Positions 1 to 8,305 are shown, counted from the first letter of the stretch. The stretch: 41,083 nt of DNA from Myroides marinus (GCF_900109075.1 NZ_FNYS01000028.1:1-41083); one strand, 5' to 3'. Notes: generated by a model from the sequence alone, not told the origin. Translations and numbers: made by a program.

Positions 1-3000
1 CAGGTGGTTATACTTATTCATGGGCTCCGAGTGGCGGAACTGCTGCTACCGCTACAGGATTAGCTGCTGGTACTTATACTGTGACTATTACAGATGCTAA
101 TGCTTGTACTACAACAGTAACAGCTACTATTACAGAACCTAATGTAGTACAAGCACCTAAGGTGACTAGTAATAGTGTTAGCTTTAAATATGGAGATAGT
201 GCAACTGCATTAGTCGCTACCAATGATGCTAATCATACTCTAAAATGGTATGAAGGAGATAATAAAACATTGTTAACTAAAGCTCCAATACCTATTACCA
301 ATAAGATAGGAAAACAGACGTATTGGGTGAGTCAAGTTAATTCTACTGAATGTGAAAGTGAATTAGTTAAAATAGAGGTAACAATTACTCCAGCTACGTT
401 AACTGTAACAGCAGATGCTCAATCTAAGGTATATGGAAGTGTAGATTCAGCATTGACTTATCAAGTAACAGGAATAGTAAATGCAGAAAAAGAGTCTGAT
501 GTATTATCAGGAAACTTATCTCGTGATAAAGGAGAGAATGTAGGAAGTTATCTTATTGATCAAGGAACTCTTATAGCGAATGGTAATTATACGATGACTT
601 TTGCAGCAAGTAACCTAACAATTACTCCAGCTAGCTTAACTGTAACAGCAGATGCTCAGTCTAAGGTATACGGAAGTGTAGATTCTGCATTAACTTATCA
701 AGTAATTGGTTTAGTGGATGCAGAAAAAGAGTCTGATGTATTATCAGGAAACTTATCTCGTGATAAAGGAGAGAATGTAGGACTTTATATTATTAATCAA
801 GGAAGTTTAAAAGCTTCTAGTAATTATACATTAGATTTTAAACCAAATAACTTAGAAATTACTCCAGCTGCTTTAACCGTAAAAGTAGATACTCAGTCTA
901 AGGTATATGGAAGTGCAGATCCTGCATTGACTTATCAAGTAACTGGTTTAGTGGATGCAGAAAAAGAGTCTGCTGTATTATCAGGAAACTTATCTCGTGA
1001 TAAAGGAGAGAATGTAGGAAGTTATCTTATTAATCAAGGAACTCTTATAGCGAATGGTAATTATAAGATGACTTTTGCAGGAAGTAACCTAACAATTACT
1101 CCAGCTACATTAACTGTAACAGCAGATGTTCAATCTAAAGTATATGGAAGTGCAGATCCAGCATTGACTTATAAAGTAACAGGATTAGTAAATGCAGAAA
1201 AAGAGTCTGCTGTATTATCAGGAAACTTATCTCGTGATAAAGGAGAGAATGTAGGAAGTTATCTTATTAATCAAGTAACTCTTATAGCGAATGGTAATTA
1301 TACGATGACTTTTACAGGAAGTAACCTAACAATTACTCCAGCTCCTTTAACTGTAACAGCAGATGCCAAGACTAAGGTATACGGAAGTGTAGATCCAGCA
1401 TTGACTTATAAAGTAACTGGTTTAATGGATGCAGAAAAAGAGTCTGATGTATTATCAGGAAGTTTAACTCGTATAGCAGGTGAAAGTGTAGGAAACTATG
1501 AAATTCTAAAAGGAAGTTTAAATGTTAACAGCAATTACAGTCTAACTTTTAATAAAGCTGAATTGACTATCACTAAAGCTTCTATTACGGGAGTAAAACT
1601 AGAGGATGCTAGTTATGTGTATGATGGTCAAGAGAAAGAGCTGGTAGTTAATGGTAACTTACCAAAAGATGCTACAATTAGTTATGTGTCTAATAAACAA
1701 ACAGAGACAGGAGTATATGAAGTAACTGCTTTAGTAACTGCTCCTAATTATATAGACTTGCCATTAAAAGCGAAGTTGACTATTAGTAAATCAACAATCA
1801 CTGGGGTAAAATTAGAGGATGCTAGTTATGTGTATGATGGTCATGAGAAAGAGTTGTTAATCAGTGGTAACTTACCAAAAGATGCTACAGTTAGTTATGT
1901 AGCTAATAAACAGACAGAGGCAGGAGTGTATGACGTAACTGCTTTAGTATCTGCTCCTAATTATATAGACTTGCCGTTAAAAGCGAAGTTGACTATTAGT
2001 AAAGCGAAGCAAGAGATTACTTTTAATAAGTTGACTCCTATCGTGTTTGATAAAAATATACAGTTACAGTTGACAGCATCTAGTAATTCAGGATTGCCAG
2101 TAAGCTATACGTATTCTTATGAGGGAAGTAAGGCTGCAGCAATAGTAAGCCCTTCAGGTACTGTGACTGTAGTCTCTCAAGGTCGTATTGTTATCACAGT
2201 ACATCAGGTTGGAAATAATAATTATGCCCCAGCTAAAAGTATAAGTCAGGCATTAGTTATCATTAATGACGAAGCTTTAATTACAGACTGGAAAATAAAC
2301 GGACAGCGCCAAGGAGCTCTATCTTCTACAGGAGTGTTTAGACAAGAATGTAATGAGATCACTGATCAGATGGATGTGGAGCTAGAGACTAGTGTAGGAG
2401 CAGAAGTTAGTACAGGTAGTAAGTTCTCAATATCAACTCCTAAGGCAGGTATTTATAGACAGGAAGTAGTGGTTACTTCACAGAGTGGATCAACTACTAA
2501 GAAGTATGAAATAGTGATAGAGCGTCCATTTGGTTTTGACGATATCGTGATACAGAAGTTTGATAATACACTACTAGTTAATAATAACCCACAGACTAAT
2601 GGAGGATATCGCTTTATAGGATATAGATGGTATAAGAATGATCAACTAATCGGTACAGAACAAGTGTATTCTGTAGGAAATAAGAAAGAGGATTTATTAG
2701 ATATAAATGCGTTGTATAGAGTAGAGTTAGTTACTGATAAAGGAGAAGTATTACACAGTTGTGCATCTACAATACGATATACACATACTAAGAATATTCA
2801 ACTTTATCCTAATCCAGTGGTTAAAAATGGTGTGTTAGAAGTAGCTATAGATTATCCAAGCACTGCTTTAGATCAAATGAGTGCATCAGTTTATAGTTTG
2901 ACAGGACAGTTCTTATTCACAGTGCCATTACAAGGAGCGGTATCTAAAGTAAACTTACCGTCTAATATGGTAGAAGGGGTTTACATTATGCTTATCAAGA

Positions 3001-3044
3001 TAGAAGGTAAGACTAAGACCTTTAGATTTATGGTTAAACCTTAA
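1..3044 (+). CDS. Giant T9SS-exported adhesin with MBG-type repeats, 3' part only
   Basis: The frame is open from base 3, so the gene starts left of the window. The visible protein begins with the end of a SprB-like repeat (GGYTYSW...AGTYTVTITDANAC). Five tandem modules of exactly 79 residues follow (about 381-1565), each with the VYGS.D.ALTY core of MBG/YDG adhesin domains. Then come two 71-residue modules (1566-1991) with core SYVYDG.EKEL, and an Ig-like stretch (GLPVSYTY). The last ~75 residues (IQLYPNPVV...GVYIMLIK) are a type A T9SS sorting domain, so the protein should be exported by PorV/PorU-type machinery and anchored on the cell surface. The role is probably adhesion or gliding support. 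Family and export route are well supported; the ligand is unknown. The beta-barrel gene begins 12 bases after the stop. Confidence 0.9.
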   Translation, partial: GGYTYSWAPSGGTAATATGLAAGTYTVTITDANACTTTVTATITEPNVVQAPKVTSNSVSFKYGDSATALVATNDANHTLKWYEGDNKTLLTKAPIPITNKIGKQTYWVSQVNSTECESELVKIEVTITPATLTVTADAQSKVYGSVDSALTYQVTGIVNAEKESDVLSGNLSRDKGENVGSYLIDQGTLIANGNYTMTFAASNLTITPASLTVTADAQSKVYGSVDSALTYQVIGLVDAEKESDVLSGNLSRDKGENVGLYIINQGSLKASSNYTLDFKPNNLEITPAALTVKVDTQSKVYGSADPALTYQVTGLVDAEKESAVLSGNLSRDKGENVGSYLINQGTLIANGNYKMTFAGSNLTITPATLTVTADVQSKVYGSADPALTYKVTGLVNAEKESAVLSGNLSRDKGENVGSYLINQVTLIANGNYTMTFTGSNLTITPAPLTVTADAKTKVYGSVDPALTYKVTGLMDAEKESDVLSGSLTRIAGESVGNYEILKGSLNVNSNYSLTFNKAELTITKASITGVKLEDASYVYDGQEKELVVNGNLPKDATISYVSNKQTETGVYEVTALVTAPNYIDLPLKAKLTISKSTITGVKLEDASYVYDGHEKELLISGNLPKDATVSYVANKQTEAGVYDVTALVSAPNYIDLPLKAKLTISKAKQEITFNKLTPIVFDKNIQLQLTASSNSGLPVSYTYSYEGSKAAAIVSPSGTVTVVSQGRIVITVHQVGNNNYAPAKSISQALVIINDEALITDWKINGQRQGALSSTGVFRQECNEITDQMDVELETSVGAEVSTGSKFSISTPKAGIYRQEVVVTSQSGSTTKKYEIVIERPFGFDDIVIQKFDNTLLVNNNPQTNGGYRFIGYRWYKNDQLIGTEQVYSVGNKKEDLLDINALYRVELVTDKGEVLHSCASTIRYTHTKNIQLYPNPVVKNGVLEVAIDYPSTALDQMSASVYSLTGQFLFTVPLQGAVSKVNLPSNMVEGVYIMLIKIEGKTKTFRFMVKP
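381..1565 (+). repeat. Five tandem 237-bp repeats encoding MBG domains
   Basis: The phrase aattactccagct recurs at the same phase near 381, 618, 855, 1092 and 1329, and a diverged copy lies near 1566. Every interval is exactly 237 bp, or 79 codons. Units 1, 3 and 4 are close to identical over long stretches. Unit 2 diverges in its second half, and unit 5 in its last third. The pattern fits internal duplication with recombination between units. Confidence 0.92.
1566..1991 (+). repeat. Two tandem 213-bp repeats encoding a second adhesin module
   Basis: Copies start at 1566 and 1779, and the boundary phrase returns at 1992, so both units are 213 bp (71 codons). Each encodes ITGVKLEDASYVYDG followed by EKEL and ends with LPLKAKLTISK. 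They differ at only a few codons. Confidence 0.9.
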
Positions 3045-3056
3045 TTACACAAGTAA

Positions 3057-3893
3057 ATGAAAAGAAAGAAAATAAGTGGATTAATGCTTGTCGCACTGTG
3101 TTGTGCGACAGGCTTTGCTCAAGAGGTAAACGTGTCGGCATCAGGCTTTTTTAATAACACACAGTCAAATATAAAGGCCGTAGATAGTCAAGCTACTATT
3201 GGGTATGGAATAGGACTTGGGTATCGTTACTATGTAAATGAAAGTTGGAGTATAGGTACAGAAGTAGGGTATCAACATAAGGAGCTTTATTTTATCAATC
3301 GAAATGCTAATGGAAGCTGGTCATCTATGGACATAGAAGGCGATGAGTATGAATTTCGATATAAGACAAGAAATAGCAAGGAATACTTGACTTATAATAG
3401 TGTCCACATTCCGCTGACTATTCAGTATGAGACTAAAGGAACTGTAAAGTGGTATGTACAGACAGGTGTAGGCCTTTCATTAAAAGTAGGGACTAGCCAG
3501 GCAGAAGTAGTGATGAATGATCTACATACCTCGGGCTATTACCCTAAGTGGGATGCAGAGTTAACAGGGCCTAGCTTTATGGGCTTTGGGTATAAAGATC
3601 ACCTAAGTCAAAAAAGCGATATAAAAGTAGAGAATAGATACTCTTGGTTATTTGAAACAGGTATAAAACAAGAGCTTGGCAATAAACAGAGTTTATATAT
3701 TGGAGCCTTTGTAGACTTAGGATTAAATAACCTAATCAAGGAAGATAACAGAGTGTCTAATCCGATTAGTCTTTCGACTAATTTAGACAATCCTCTTGTA
3801 TTACACAGCGTTTGGAAACAAGAGAGGTATAAGACACAAGAGCTTAAAGATTACCACATTGGTATTAAGCTTAGATATGCGTTTAATTTGTAG
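3057..3893 (+). CDS. Outer-membrane beta-barrel protein
   Basis: The protein has 278 residues. A signal peptide is clear (MKRKKISGLMLVALCCATGFAQ, cleaved after FAQ or before it). The rest alternates aromatic and glycine-rich strands (IGYGIGLGYRYYVNESWSIGTEVGYQ, ending DYHIGIKLRYAFNL), the usual look of a porin-like or OmpA-type beta-barrel with an aromatic C-terminus. It begins 12 bases after the adhesin stop and is probably co-transcribed with it, so it may help display or anchor the adhesin. It does not have the usual look of PorP/SprF, the family known to accompany SprB. Function beyond a barrel is inference. Confidence 0.8.
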   Translation: MKRKKISGLMLVALCCATGFAQEVNVSASGFFNNTQSNIKAVDSQATIGYGIGLGYRYYVNESWSIGTEVGYQHKELYFINRNANGSWSSMDIEGDEYEFRYKTRNSKEYLTYNSVHIPLTIQYETKGTVKWYVQTGVGLSLKVGTSQAEVVMNDLHTSGYYPKWDAELTGPSFMGFGYKDHLSQKSDIKVENRYSWLFETGIKQELGNKQSLYIGAFVDLGLNNLIKEDNRVSNPISLSTNLDNPLVLHSVWKQERYKTQELKDYHIGIKLRYAFNL

Positions 3894-3917
3894 ATAGACT
3901 ACGTTTTGTTGTTGAAG

Positions 3918-3943
3918 GGGATGCTGTAGAGGCATCCCTTTTT
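3918..3943 (+). terminator. Rho-independent terminator after the adhesin/barrel genes
   Basis: The arms gggatgc (3918-3924) and gcatccc (3932-3938) form a 7-bp GC-rich stem with a 7-base loop, followed directly by five T. There is no A-tract on the other side, so it works for the plus strand only. Confidence 0.85.
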
Positions 3944-3957
3944 ATAATGTGTTAAAG

Positions 3958-4521
3958 CTAGATCAATAGTGAACTATAGTGCGTCTTCATATGATCAAAG
4001 GTATCTGTGTCGATTAAGCCATCAGATAGATCAAATTCACTACAGAATCTGAGGATAGAGGCGTGTATGTAATTAAATACGTATAGAGGTAGTTCTTTTG
4101 TGATGTGTTTTGATAGGAGTACTCTTAATATTTCTTCACCAAACTCTTCTTCATCGTATAGCCTTATATTATCTATAAAAGCTTGGAATTTTGGGTTTGA
4201 AATAAAAGCAATAGTTAAATAAAGGACTTCATTTTCACTCCAGTTTCTATTGTGTATAAAATTACTTATAAGTTCAGATACTTGCGGATTATTAGTACCA
4301 TTGCATAGATTGGCCAATACAAAATCATCTGTAGGTTTATAGTGGTTATCTAATTCTGTGTCTATACTAAAATCTGTATATAAAGAACCGAGAATCAAAA
4401 GTGTTTGCATCCTCGCTTTTTCTATAAACTCTATAGAAAAATGTTGCTCAATGAAATCAGGAGCATTGGGTTGAGTCATTTTAGTGGAATCTGTATTATG
4501 TTGAAGATCTAGTATCTCCAT
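3958..4521 (-). CDS. Hypothetical protein, 187 aa
   Basis: I do not recognise a family. The protein is acidic and soluble, without a signal peptide or membrane segment, and looks mostly helical. It is rich in Asp/Glu near residues 120-131 (RLYDEEEFGEEIL). The N-terminus before Met15 (MTQPNAPDF) is low in structure, so translation could also begin there. It converges on the adhesin/barrel genes. No functional clue comes from the neighbours. Confidence 0.65.
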   Translation of the reverse strand: MEILDLQHNTDSTKMTQPNAPDFIEQHFSIEFIEKARMQTLLILGSLYTDFSIDTELDNHYKPTDDFVLANLCNGTNNPQVSELISNFIHNRNWSENEVLYLTIAFISNPKFQAFIDNIRLYDEEEFGEEILRVLLSKHITKELPLYVFNYIHASILRFCSEFDLSDGLIDTDTFDHMKTHYSSLLI

Positions 4522-4590
4522 AGTGTGTTTTCCAAAATTGTGTTTTAACAGAATAAATATAGCTAAAATATATTATCTATCTTAAACTTA

Positions 4591-4836
4591 TTATTGTTGT
4601 GCTCTCTGTTGTTTTGCTTTTTGGCGAAGTACATATAGATATAAGCTCTCTACTTTCTCTCTAGCCCAAGGAGTTTTTCTAAGAAACTTTAAAGAAGAGT
4701 TAATACTCGGATCATGTGTAAAACAACGTATACTAATCTGATTACCTAAACCTTCAAACCCATCATAGTATTCTACTAATTCATTTAGGATATCTACTAA
4801 CTTCTTTCCGTGTAAAGGATCTTTGGATACTTGCAT
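4591..4836 (-). CDS. VF530 family (DUF2132) protein
   Basis: The protein has 81 residues. The signature DPLHGKKL...EYYDGFEGLG...IRCFTHDPSINSSLKFLRK and TPWAREKVESLYL matches the VF530 family, small proteins reported as possible DNA-binding proteins (established knowledge; in vivo role unclear). A longer in-frame ORF reaches 4902. I start at 4836 (MQVSKDPLHG) because a TATCTTTG promoter box lies at 4854-4861 and a terminator hairpin at 4895-4918, so the longer version would begin inside the upstream gene's terminator. The C-terminus is basic and Gln-rich (RQKAKQQRAQQ). Confidence 0.85.
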   Translation of the reverse strand: MQVSKDPLHGKKLVDILNELVEYYDGFEGLGNQISIRCFTHDPSINSSLKFLRKTPWAREKVESLYLYVLRQKAKQQRAQQ

Positions 4837-4853
4837 ATATTTATATCTTTTAG

Positions 4854-4861
4854 CAAAGATA
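4854..4861 (-). promoter_or_regulatory. -7 box TATCTTTG for the VF530 gene
   Basis: Read on the minus strand this is TATCTTTG, an exact match to the Bacteroidota -7 box TAnnTTTG. It lies 17 bases before the chosen ATG. No clear TTG element was seen at the usual upstream distance. Confidence 0.6.
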
Positions 4862-4891
4862 AAGCAATTATTGCGACTAAGCCTAAAATAT

Positions 4892-4918
4892 AAAAATCCC
4901 AAGCGTGAACTTGGGATT
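4892..4918 (-). terminator. Terminator hairpin after the 84-aa gene
   Basis: On the minus strand, AATCCCAAG and CTTGGGATT pair perfectly over 9 bp around a 6-base loop and run into a short T-tract. It separates the 84-aa gene from the VF530 gene. Confidence 0.8.
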
Positions 4919-4963
4919 CTTTGTCCAATGTGGTGGTGTTAATTTTAAGGACTATTATATCTT

Positions 4964-5218
4964 TTAAAATTTAATTAAGTACAGCTTTTTCTTTTTTCTT
5001 CGAAGTAAGAAGTCATATTTATACCTAGCAAAAGGAGTTACAGAATAACCTTCTTCTATTAATTTGAGTTGAACTACCTCAGGGACATCCTCAATAATTA
5101 ATGAATTTTGCCCTCTTGCTGCAGTTTGTTGTAGTTTACTAATTATCGTATTGTATCTAGATAATGCCGCGTTTAATGCTATTTCTTTTAATTTTTCTGG
5201 TGTTATAGAATTGCTCAT
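4964..5218 (-). CDS. Small hypothetical protein, 84 aa
   Basis: The family is not recognised. The N-terminal half is helical (ITPEKLKEIALNAALSRY), followed by a short alpha/beta part (NSLIIEDVPEVVQLKLIEEGYSV) and a very basic C-terminus (LLRRKKKKLYLIKF). There is no signal peptide. A hairpin terminator follows. The basic tail would suit nucleic-acid or membrane-surface contact, but that is only inference. Confidence 0.55.
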   Translation of the reverse strand: MSNSITPEKLKEIALNAALSRYNTIISKLQQTAARGQNSLIIEDVPEVVQLKLIEEGYSVTPFARYKYDFLLRRKKKKLYLIKF

Positions 5219-5616
5219 ATTTTAATAAGGTTGTATAGTATGGTGGTGAATTGAAAAGTACTACAAAAAAAATTAAAAAAATACATATTTGGTAAAAAAA
5301 TATCTTAAAAATAGTTGATTCTGTTTATTGTGTTTTTTGTCAAATTACTCTAATATTTCGTTTTAAAGTATGTGTTTAACTAGTGTTTTGTTTTTAATTA
5401 TAGAGCGTTTGTATTGTGTAATTGTTGTGAATTATATAATAATGTCACAAAATATTAAATATAGAGTTTGAATTTGATTCTTTTTCGTTTATAAAAAAGA
5501 TCCCTCAACCTCAGTGAATACAAATAGAATAGTATTTATACTTCTAATAAAAAAGCATTAATAACTGTTAAAAAGTCATTTTATAATAAGTAAGCTATGG
5601 GATTTTGCAAAAAACG
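5219..5616. other. AT-rich intergenic stretch without a gene
   Basis: About 400 bp lie between the divergent 84-aa gene and the AraC-type gene. The stretch is extremely AT-rich, with long A runs near 5264-5285 and 5297-5310. I see no ORF, no tRNA-like fold and no strong inverted repeat. Its right end carries the promoter box of the next gene. Confidence 0.6.
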
Positions 5617-5624
5617 TATCTTTG
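5617..5624 (+). promoter_or_regulatory. -7 box TATCTTTG for the AraC-type gene
   Basis: An exact TAnnTTTG match, 19 bases before the ATG at 5644. No good TTG element sits at the usual distance, so an activator or weak expression is possible. Confidence 0.55.
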
Positions 5625-5643
5625 AGTTGACCTATATATTAGT

Positions 5644-6438
5644 ATGAAATATCAAGAGATCATTCCGATTAAACAGCTTCAACCTTATGTCCAATACTTC
5701 TGGATAATAGAGGATATGAGTAATAATATTGGAGTACATAATTTTAAGATTATTCCAGATGGTGTACCTACTCTGATTTATCAAGATATTCCGAATCATC
5801 TTACAGAACAGAGTTCTACTCATAAGTCTCCATTATATGTCTATGGACAGTTTACTAAATATACTAACCAGGTAATAGATGGTCCGTATAGAATTATAGG
5901 AGTATATCTTAAATCAACAGCATTAAAAGCTTTATTTAATATAGATGCTTCCGAGTTTAAAAATAAAAATATAGCTCTAGAGGATCTTGTATCTAGTTCT
6001 GTTTTAGAACAATTACTCAATGCAATAACAGTAGAAGAGAAAGTGGAGATATTGTCTACATTTTTATTGTCAAGAGTAACTGCGATAAAATATAGTAACC
6101 AAAAGGCTGTATATGCTTCTGATTTATTAAAAGAAGGAAAGGAGCTAAAAGAAGTTCAGTTAGAGATGAATATTTCAGAACGTTCACTCGAGAGAATTTT
6201 TAAAGAGCATATAGGTATGAGTCCTAAGTTCTTTTCTAGAATAATGCGTTTTCAGTTTAGTCTAAATTTATATCGAAACAATGCCTTTGAGAATTTAACT
6301 GATTTGACATATCAAAGTAATTATTTTGATCAATCACATTTGATTAGGGAATTTAAAGAGTTTACAGGAGTTAGTCCTAAGAAGTTTTTACATAAAGTAG
6401 AAGAGCAACTTATTAATTATCCTAAGATTAAAGAATAG
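5644..6438 (+). CDS. AraC-family transcriptional regulator with DUF6597-like N-terminus
   Basis: The protein has 264 residues. The N-terminal ~140 residues (IIPIKQLQPYVQYFWIIED, IPDGVPTLIYQ) resemble the DUF6597/AraC N-terminal sensor domain. The C-terminal ~100 residues hold two helix-turn-helix units of the AraC type (LKEVQLEMNISERSLERIFK and LTDLTYQSNYFDQSHLIREF, then FTGVSPKKFL). It probably controls the RidA-like gene that starts 67 bases downstream on the same strand, or a small local regulon. The ligand is unknown. Confidence 0.88.
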   Translation: MKYQEIIPIKQLQPYVQYFWIIEDMSNNIGVHNFKIIPDGVPTLIYQDIPNHLTEQSSTHKSPLYVYGQFTKYTNQVIDGPYRIIGVYLKSTALKALFNIDASEFKNKNIALEDLVSSSVLEQLLNAITVEEKVEILSTFLLSRVTAIKYSNQKAVYASDLLKEGKELKEVQLEMNISERSLERIFKEHIGMSPKFFSRIMRFQFSLNLYRNNAFENLTDLTYQSNYFDQSHLIREFKEFTGVSPKKFLHKVEEQLINYPKIKE

Positions 6439-6505
6439 CGTCGGTTTTGTACAATTTTGTGCATTTGCTACTTTATAGTTTAGCTCATTAATTAATACTA
6501 ATATT

Positions 6506-6907
6506 ATGCAAGACATTCAAAAAGTGGTAAGAACCACACCAACAACATTAGCACGCCCTGTAGGAAGTTATTCTCATATTACTATCGTACCTAAGAACGC
6601 GAATATCTATACTTTCTCTGGGCAGATAGGAACAGATAAAGAAGGCATTATACCTACTGACTTTAATGCACAAGTAGATAATACATTTGGCAATATAACT
6701 GCTCTTTTAAGTAGTCAGGGGTTAAGTGAAGAAGATGTGATTAAAGTTAATATATGGGCTACTAAAGAGATAGACTGGGAATACTTTGATCAAGTATGGA
6801 AAGAGTTCTTTATTAGTGGTAATCCATCGATGACTATCGCTTATATATCAGCATTAGGGCTACCAGAGATAGACTTAGAGATAGAAATATGGGCAGCTAA
6901 GAGTTAA
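6506..6907 (+). CDS. RidA/YjgF family protein
   Basis: The protein has 133 residues, the usual length for the Rid family. The pattern SYSHITIVPKNANIYTFSGQIG, a QVDNTFGNITALL helix, then VIKVNIWAT and MTIAYISALGLPEIDLEIEIWA, follows the Rid fold, a trimeric enzyme of the cytosol that hydrolyses reactive enamine/imine intermediates in RidA itself. The catalytic Arg of canonical RidA (in the R.T..V motif) is replaced here by a sequence around SMTIAYISALGLP, so deaminase activity is uncertain and it may belong to a divergent Rid subgroup. It follows an AraC regulator. Confidence 0.82.
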   Translation: MQDIQKVVRTTPTTLARPVGSYSHITIVPKNANIYTFSGQIGTDKEGIIPTDFNAQVDNTFGNITALLSSQGLSEEDVIKVNIWATKEIDWEYFDQVWKEFFISGNPSMTIAYISALGLPEIDLEIEIWAAKS

Positions 6908-6942
6908 GATGTACTCTTAGTTATAGAAATAGAACAATTTAT

Positions 6943-6992
6943 AATAAGACAAGTCGTTTAAATAGTACTTATTATTTAATACTTGTCTTATT
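6943..6992 (+). promoter_or_regulatory. Long hairpin just upstream of the retropepsin-like gene
   Basis: A perfect 12-bp inverted repeat (aataagacaagt at 6943-6954, acttgtcttatt at 6981-6992) encloses a second AT-only stem (ttaaata/tatttaa). It ends 10 bases before the ATG at 7003. It could terminate the ridA transcript, or it could fold in the leader of the next mRNA and limit translation. Confidence 0.55.
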
Positions 6993-7002
6993 TACTTTTA
7001 TT

Positions 7003-8214
7003 ATGAAATCACTTAATAGACTTTGGATTGTTTTTATTGTATCTGTTTTTTGTGCTATACAGAGCTCTTATGGGCAGAATATTGGTCGACTATTGAATAG
7101 TACTTCAATAGAACACAAGAGTTTTAAATCAACAATTAAGTTCGAAACAATAGGTAAACATATAATTGTAAAACCTGTGATAAAGGGAAAAGAGTATAGA
7201 ATGCTATTCGATACAGGGGCAGTAACTTCAATGACTCCTGAAATGATAAAAGAACTAAATTTAAAGAATATAGGCAAAGCTGATGTACTAGATATAGATA
7301 TCAATGCAAATAAATTGAATTACGTTAAACTAGATACTTTAACTCTTGCAGATATTAGGTTTATTAATGTAGGTGCATTGGTATTAGATCACAATAGTGT
7401 AGTTGATTTTAGATGTATGAACATAGATGGTTTTTTAGGAGCGAATATCTTTAGAAAGGCTATATGGGAAATAGATTATACTACTAATGAAATCACCTTT
7501 ACGGATAATATTCAAAACTTAGATATTCCTATAAATACTCCAAAGACTAGAATGTATATAGGCTATGGAGGAGTACCTAGTGTTACTTCTTATATAGGTA
7601 AACATAAGATTTATAATACTGTTATAGATTATGGGTATGGAGGTGCAATAGCATTAGATTATCCTCTCTTTAAAGAGATTTTAAAGAATGATTCTACGAT
7701 AAAGTATGCTGAAGGCTTTGGTACTTCTACTGTAGGTATATATGGAGAAGTCAAAGTTCCTAAGTTTTATATTGGAAAAATAAATGAGTTGAAGATAGGG
7801 GATTTATGTATCAAGGATGAGTTTATTGACTTTGGATTAAGAACCAGAGCTTTTGGTGCAAGTAAATTGGCAGACTATAGAGTAATATTGGATTGGAAAG
7901 GGAAAAAAGCATATTTCATAGCTAATAAGGATAAACAATCTACAGATTTTAAAACAATTGGTTATGGTATTGCTTTAAGAGATAAGCAAGTTTATGTAAG
8001 TTATCTATATAAAAATAGCCCAGCTGAAAAGGCTGATATTAGGATAGGGGACCAAGTACTGAAGATAAATGGTATTGATTATAAAGATGTTACTCCTGAT
8101 AAGTGGTGTGATATTAGAAATGTTTGGAGGTTTAAAAAACAAAGTATCACCTTGTTAAGAGATCAAGAAGTTATTCATGTTTCTATTGAAAGTGAGGTAC
8201 TTATAGAAATATAA
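7003..8214 (+). CDS. Secreted retropepsin-like aspartic protease with C-terminal PDZ domain
   Basis: The protein has 403 residues with a signal peptide (cleavage near SSYGQ, residues 21-25). The first lobe carries a proper D-T-G at residues 70-72 (RMLFDTGAVTSMTP), followed by the GFLGANIFR flap-like element. The second lobe has D-Y-G at 209-211 (VIDYGYGGAIAL) where a D-[T/S]-G would be expected. The last ~80 residues form a PDZ domain (YLYKNSPAEKADIRIGDQVLKINGIDYKDV). The family is the bilobed aspartyl protease/PDZ group common in Bacteroidota, probably periplasmic. Whether the second Asp is active is open. Confidence 0.85.
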   Translation: MKSLNRLWIVFIVSVFCAIQSSYGQNIGRLLNSTSIEHKSFKSTIKFETIGKHIIVKPVIKGKEYRMLFDTGAVTSMTPEMIKELNLKNIGKADVLDIDINANKLNYVKLDTLTLADIRFINVGALVLDHNSVVDFRCMNIDGFLGANIFRKAIWEIDYTTNEITFTDNIQNLDIPINTPKTRMYIGYGGVPSVTSYIGKHKIYNTVIDYGYGGAIALDYPLFKEILKNDSTIKYAEGFGTSTVGIYGEVKVPKFYIGKINELKIGDLCIKDEFIDFGLRTRAFGASKLADYRVILDWKGKKAYFIANKDKQSTDFKTIGYGIALRDKQVYVSYLYKNSPAEKADIRIGDQVLKINGIDYKDVTPDKWCDIRNVWRFKKQSITLLRDQEVIHVSIESEVLIEI

Positions 8215-8305
8215 AGCAATAGCCTTCGAATTATCCACTTGTTTCTTTATTCTGTCCATTTTTTGAAAAGGTATAAATGAAGTCCTTTACAAAAAAATAT
8301 CAAAC

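Noticed and set aside
381..1991. Regular direct repeats that might be read as a CRISPR-like array
   Set aside because: The units are 213-237 bp, in one open reading frame, without spacers. They encode protein domains.
4836..4902. N-terminal extension of the VF530 protein
   Set aside because: It overlaps the upstream terminator and lies before a good promoter box; the family begins near the internal Met.
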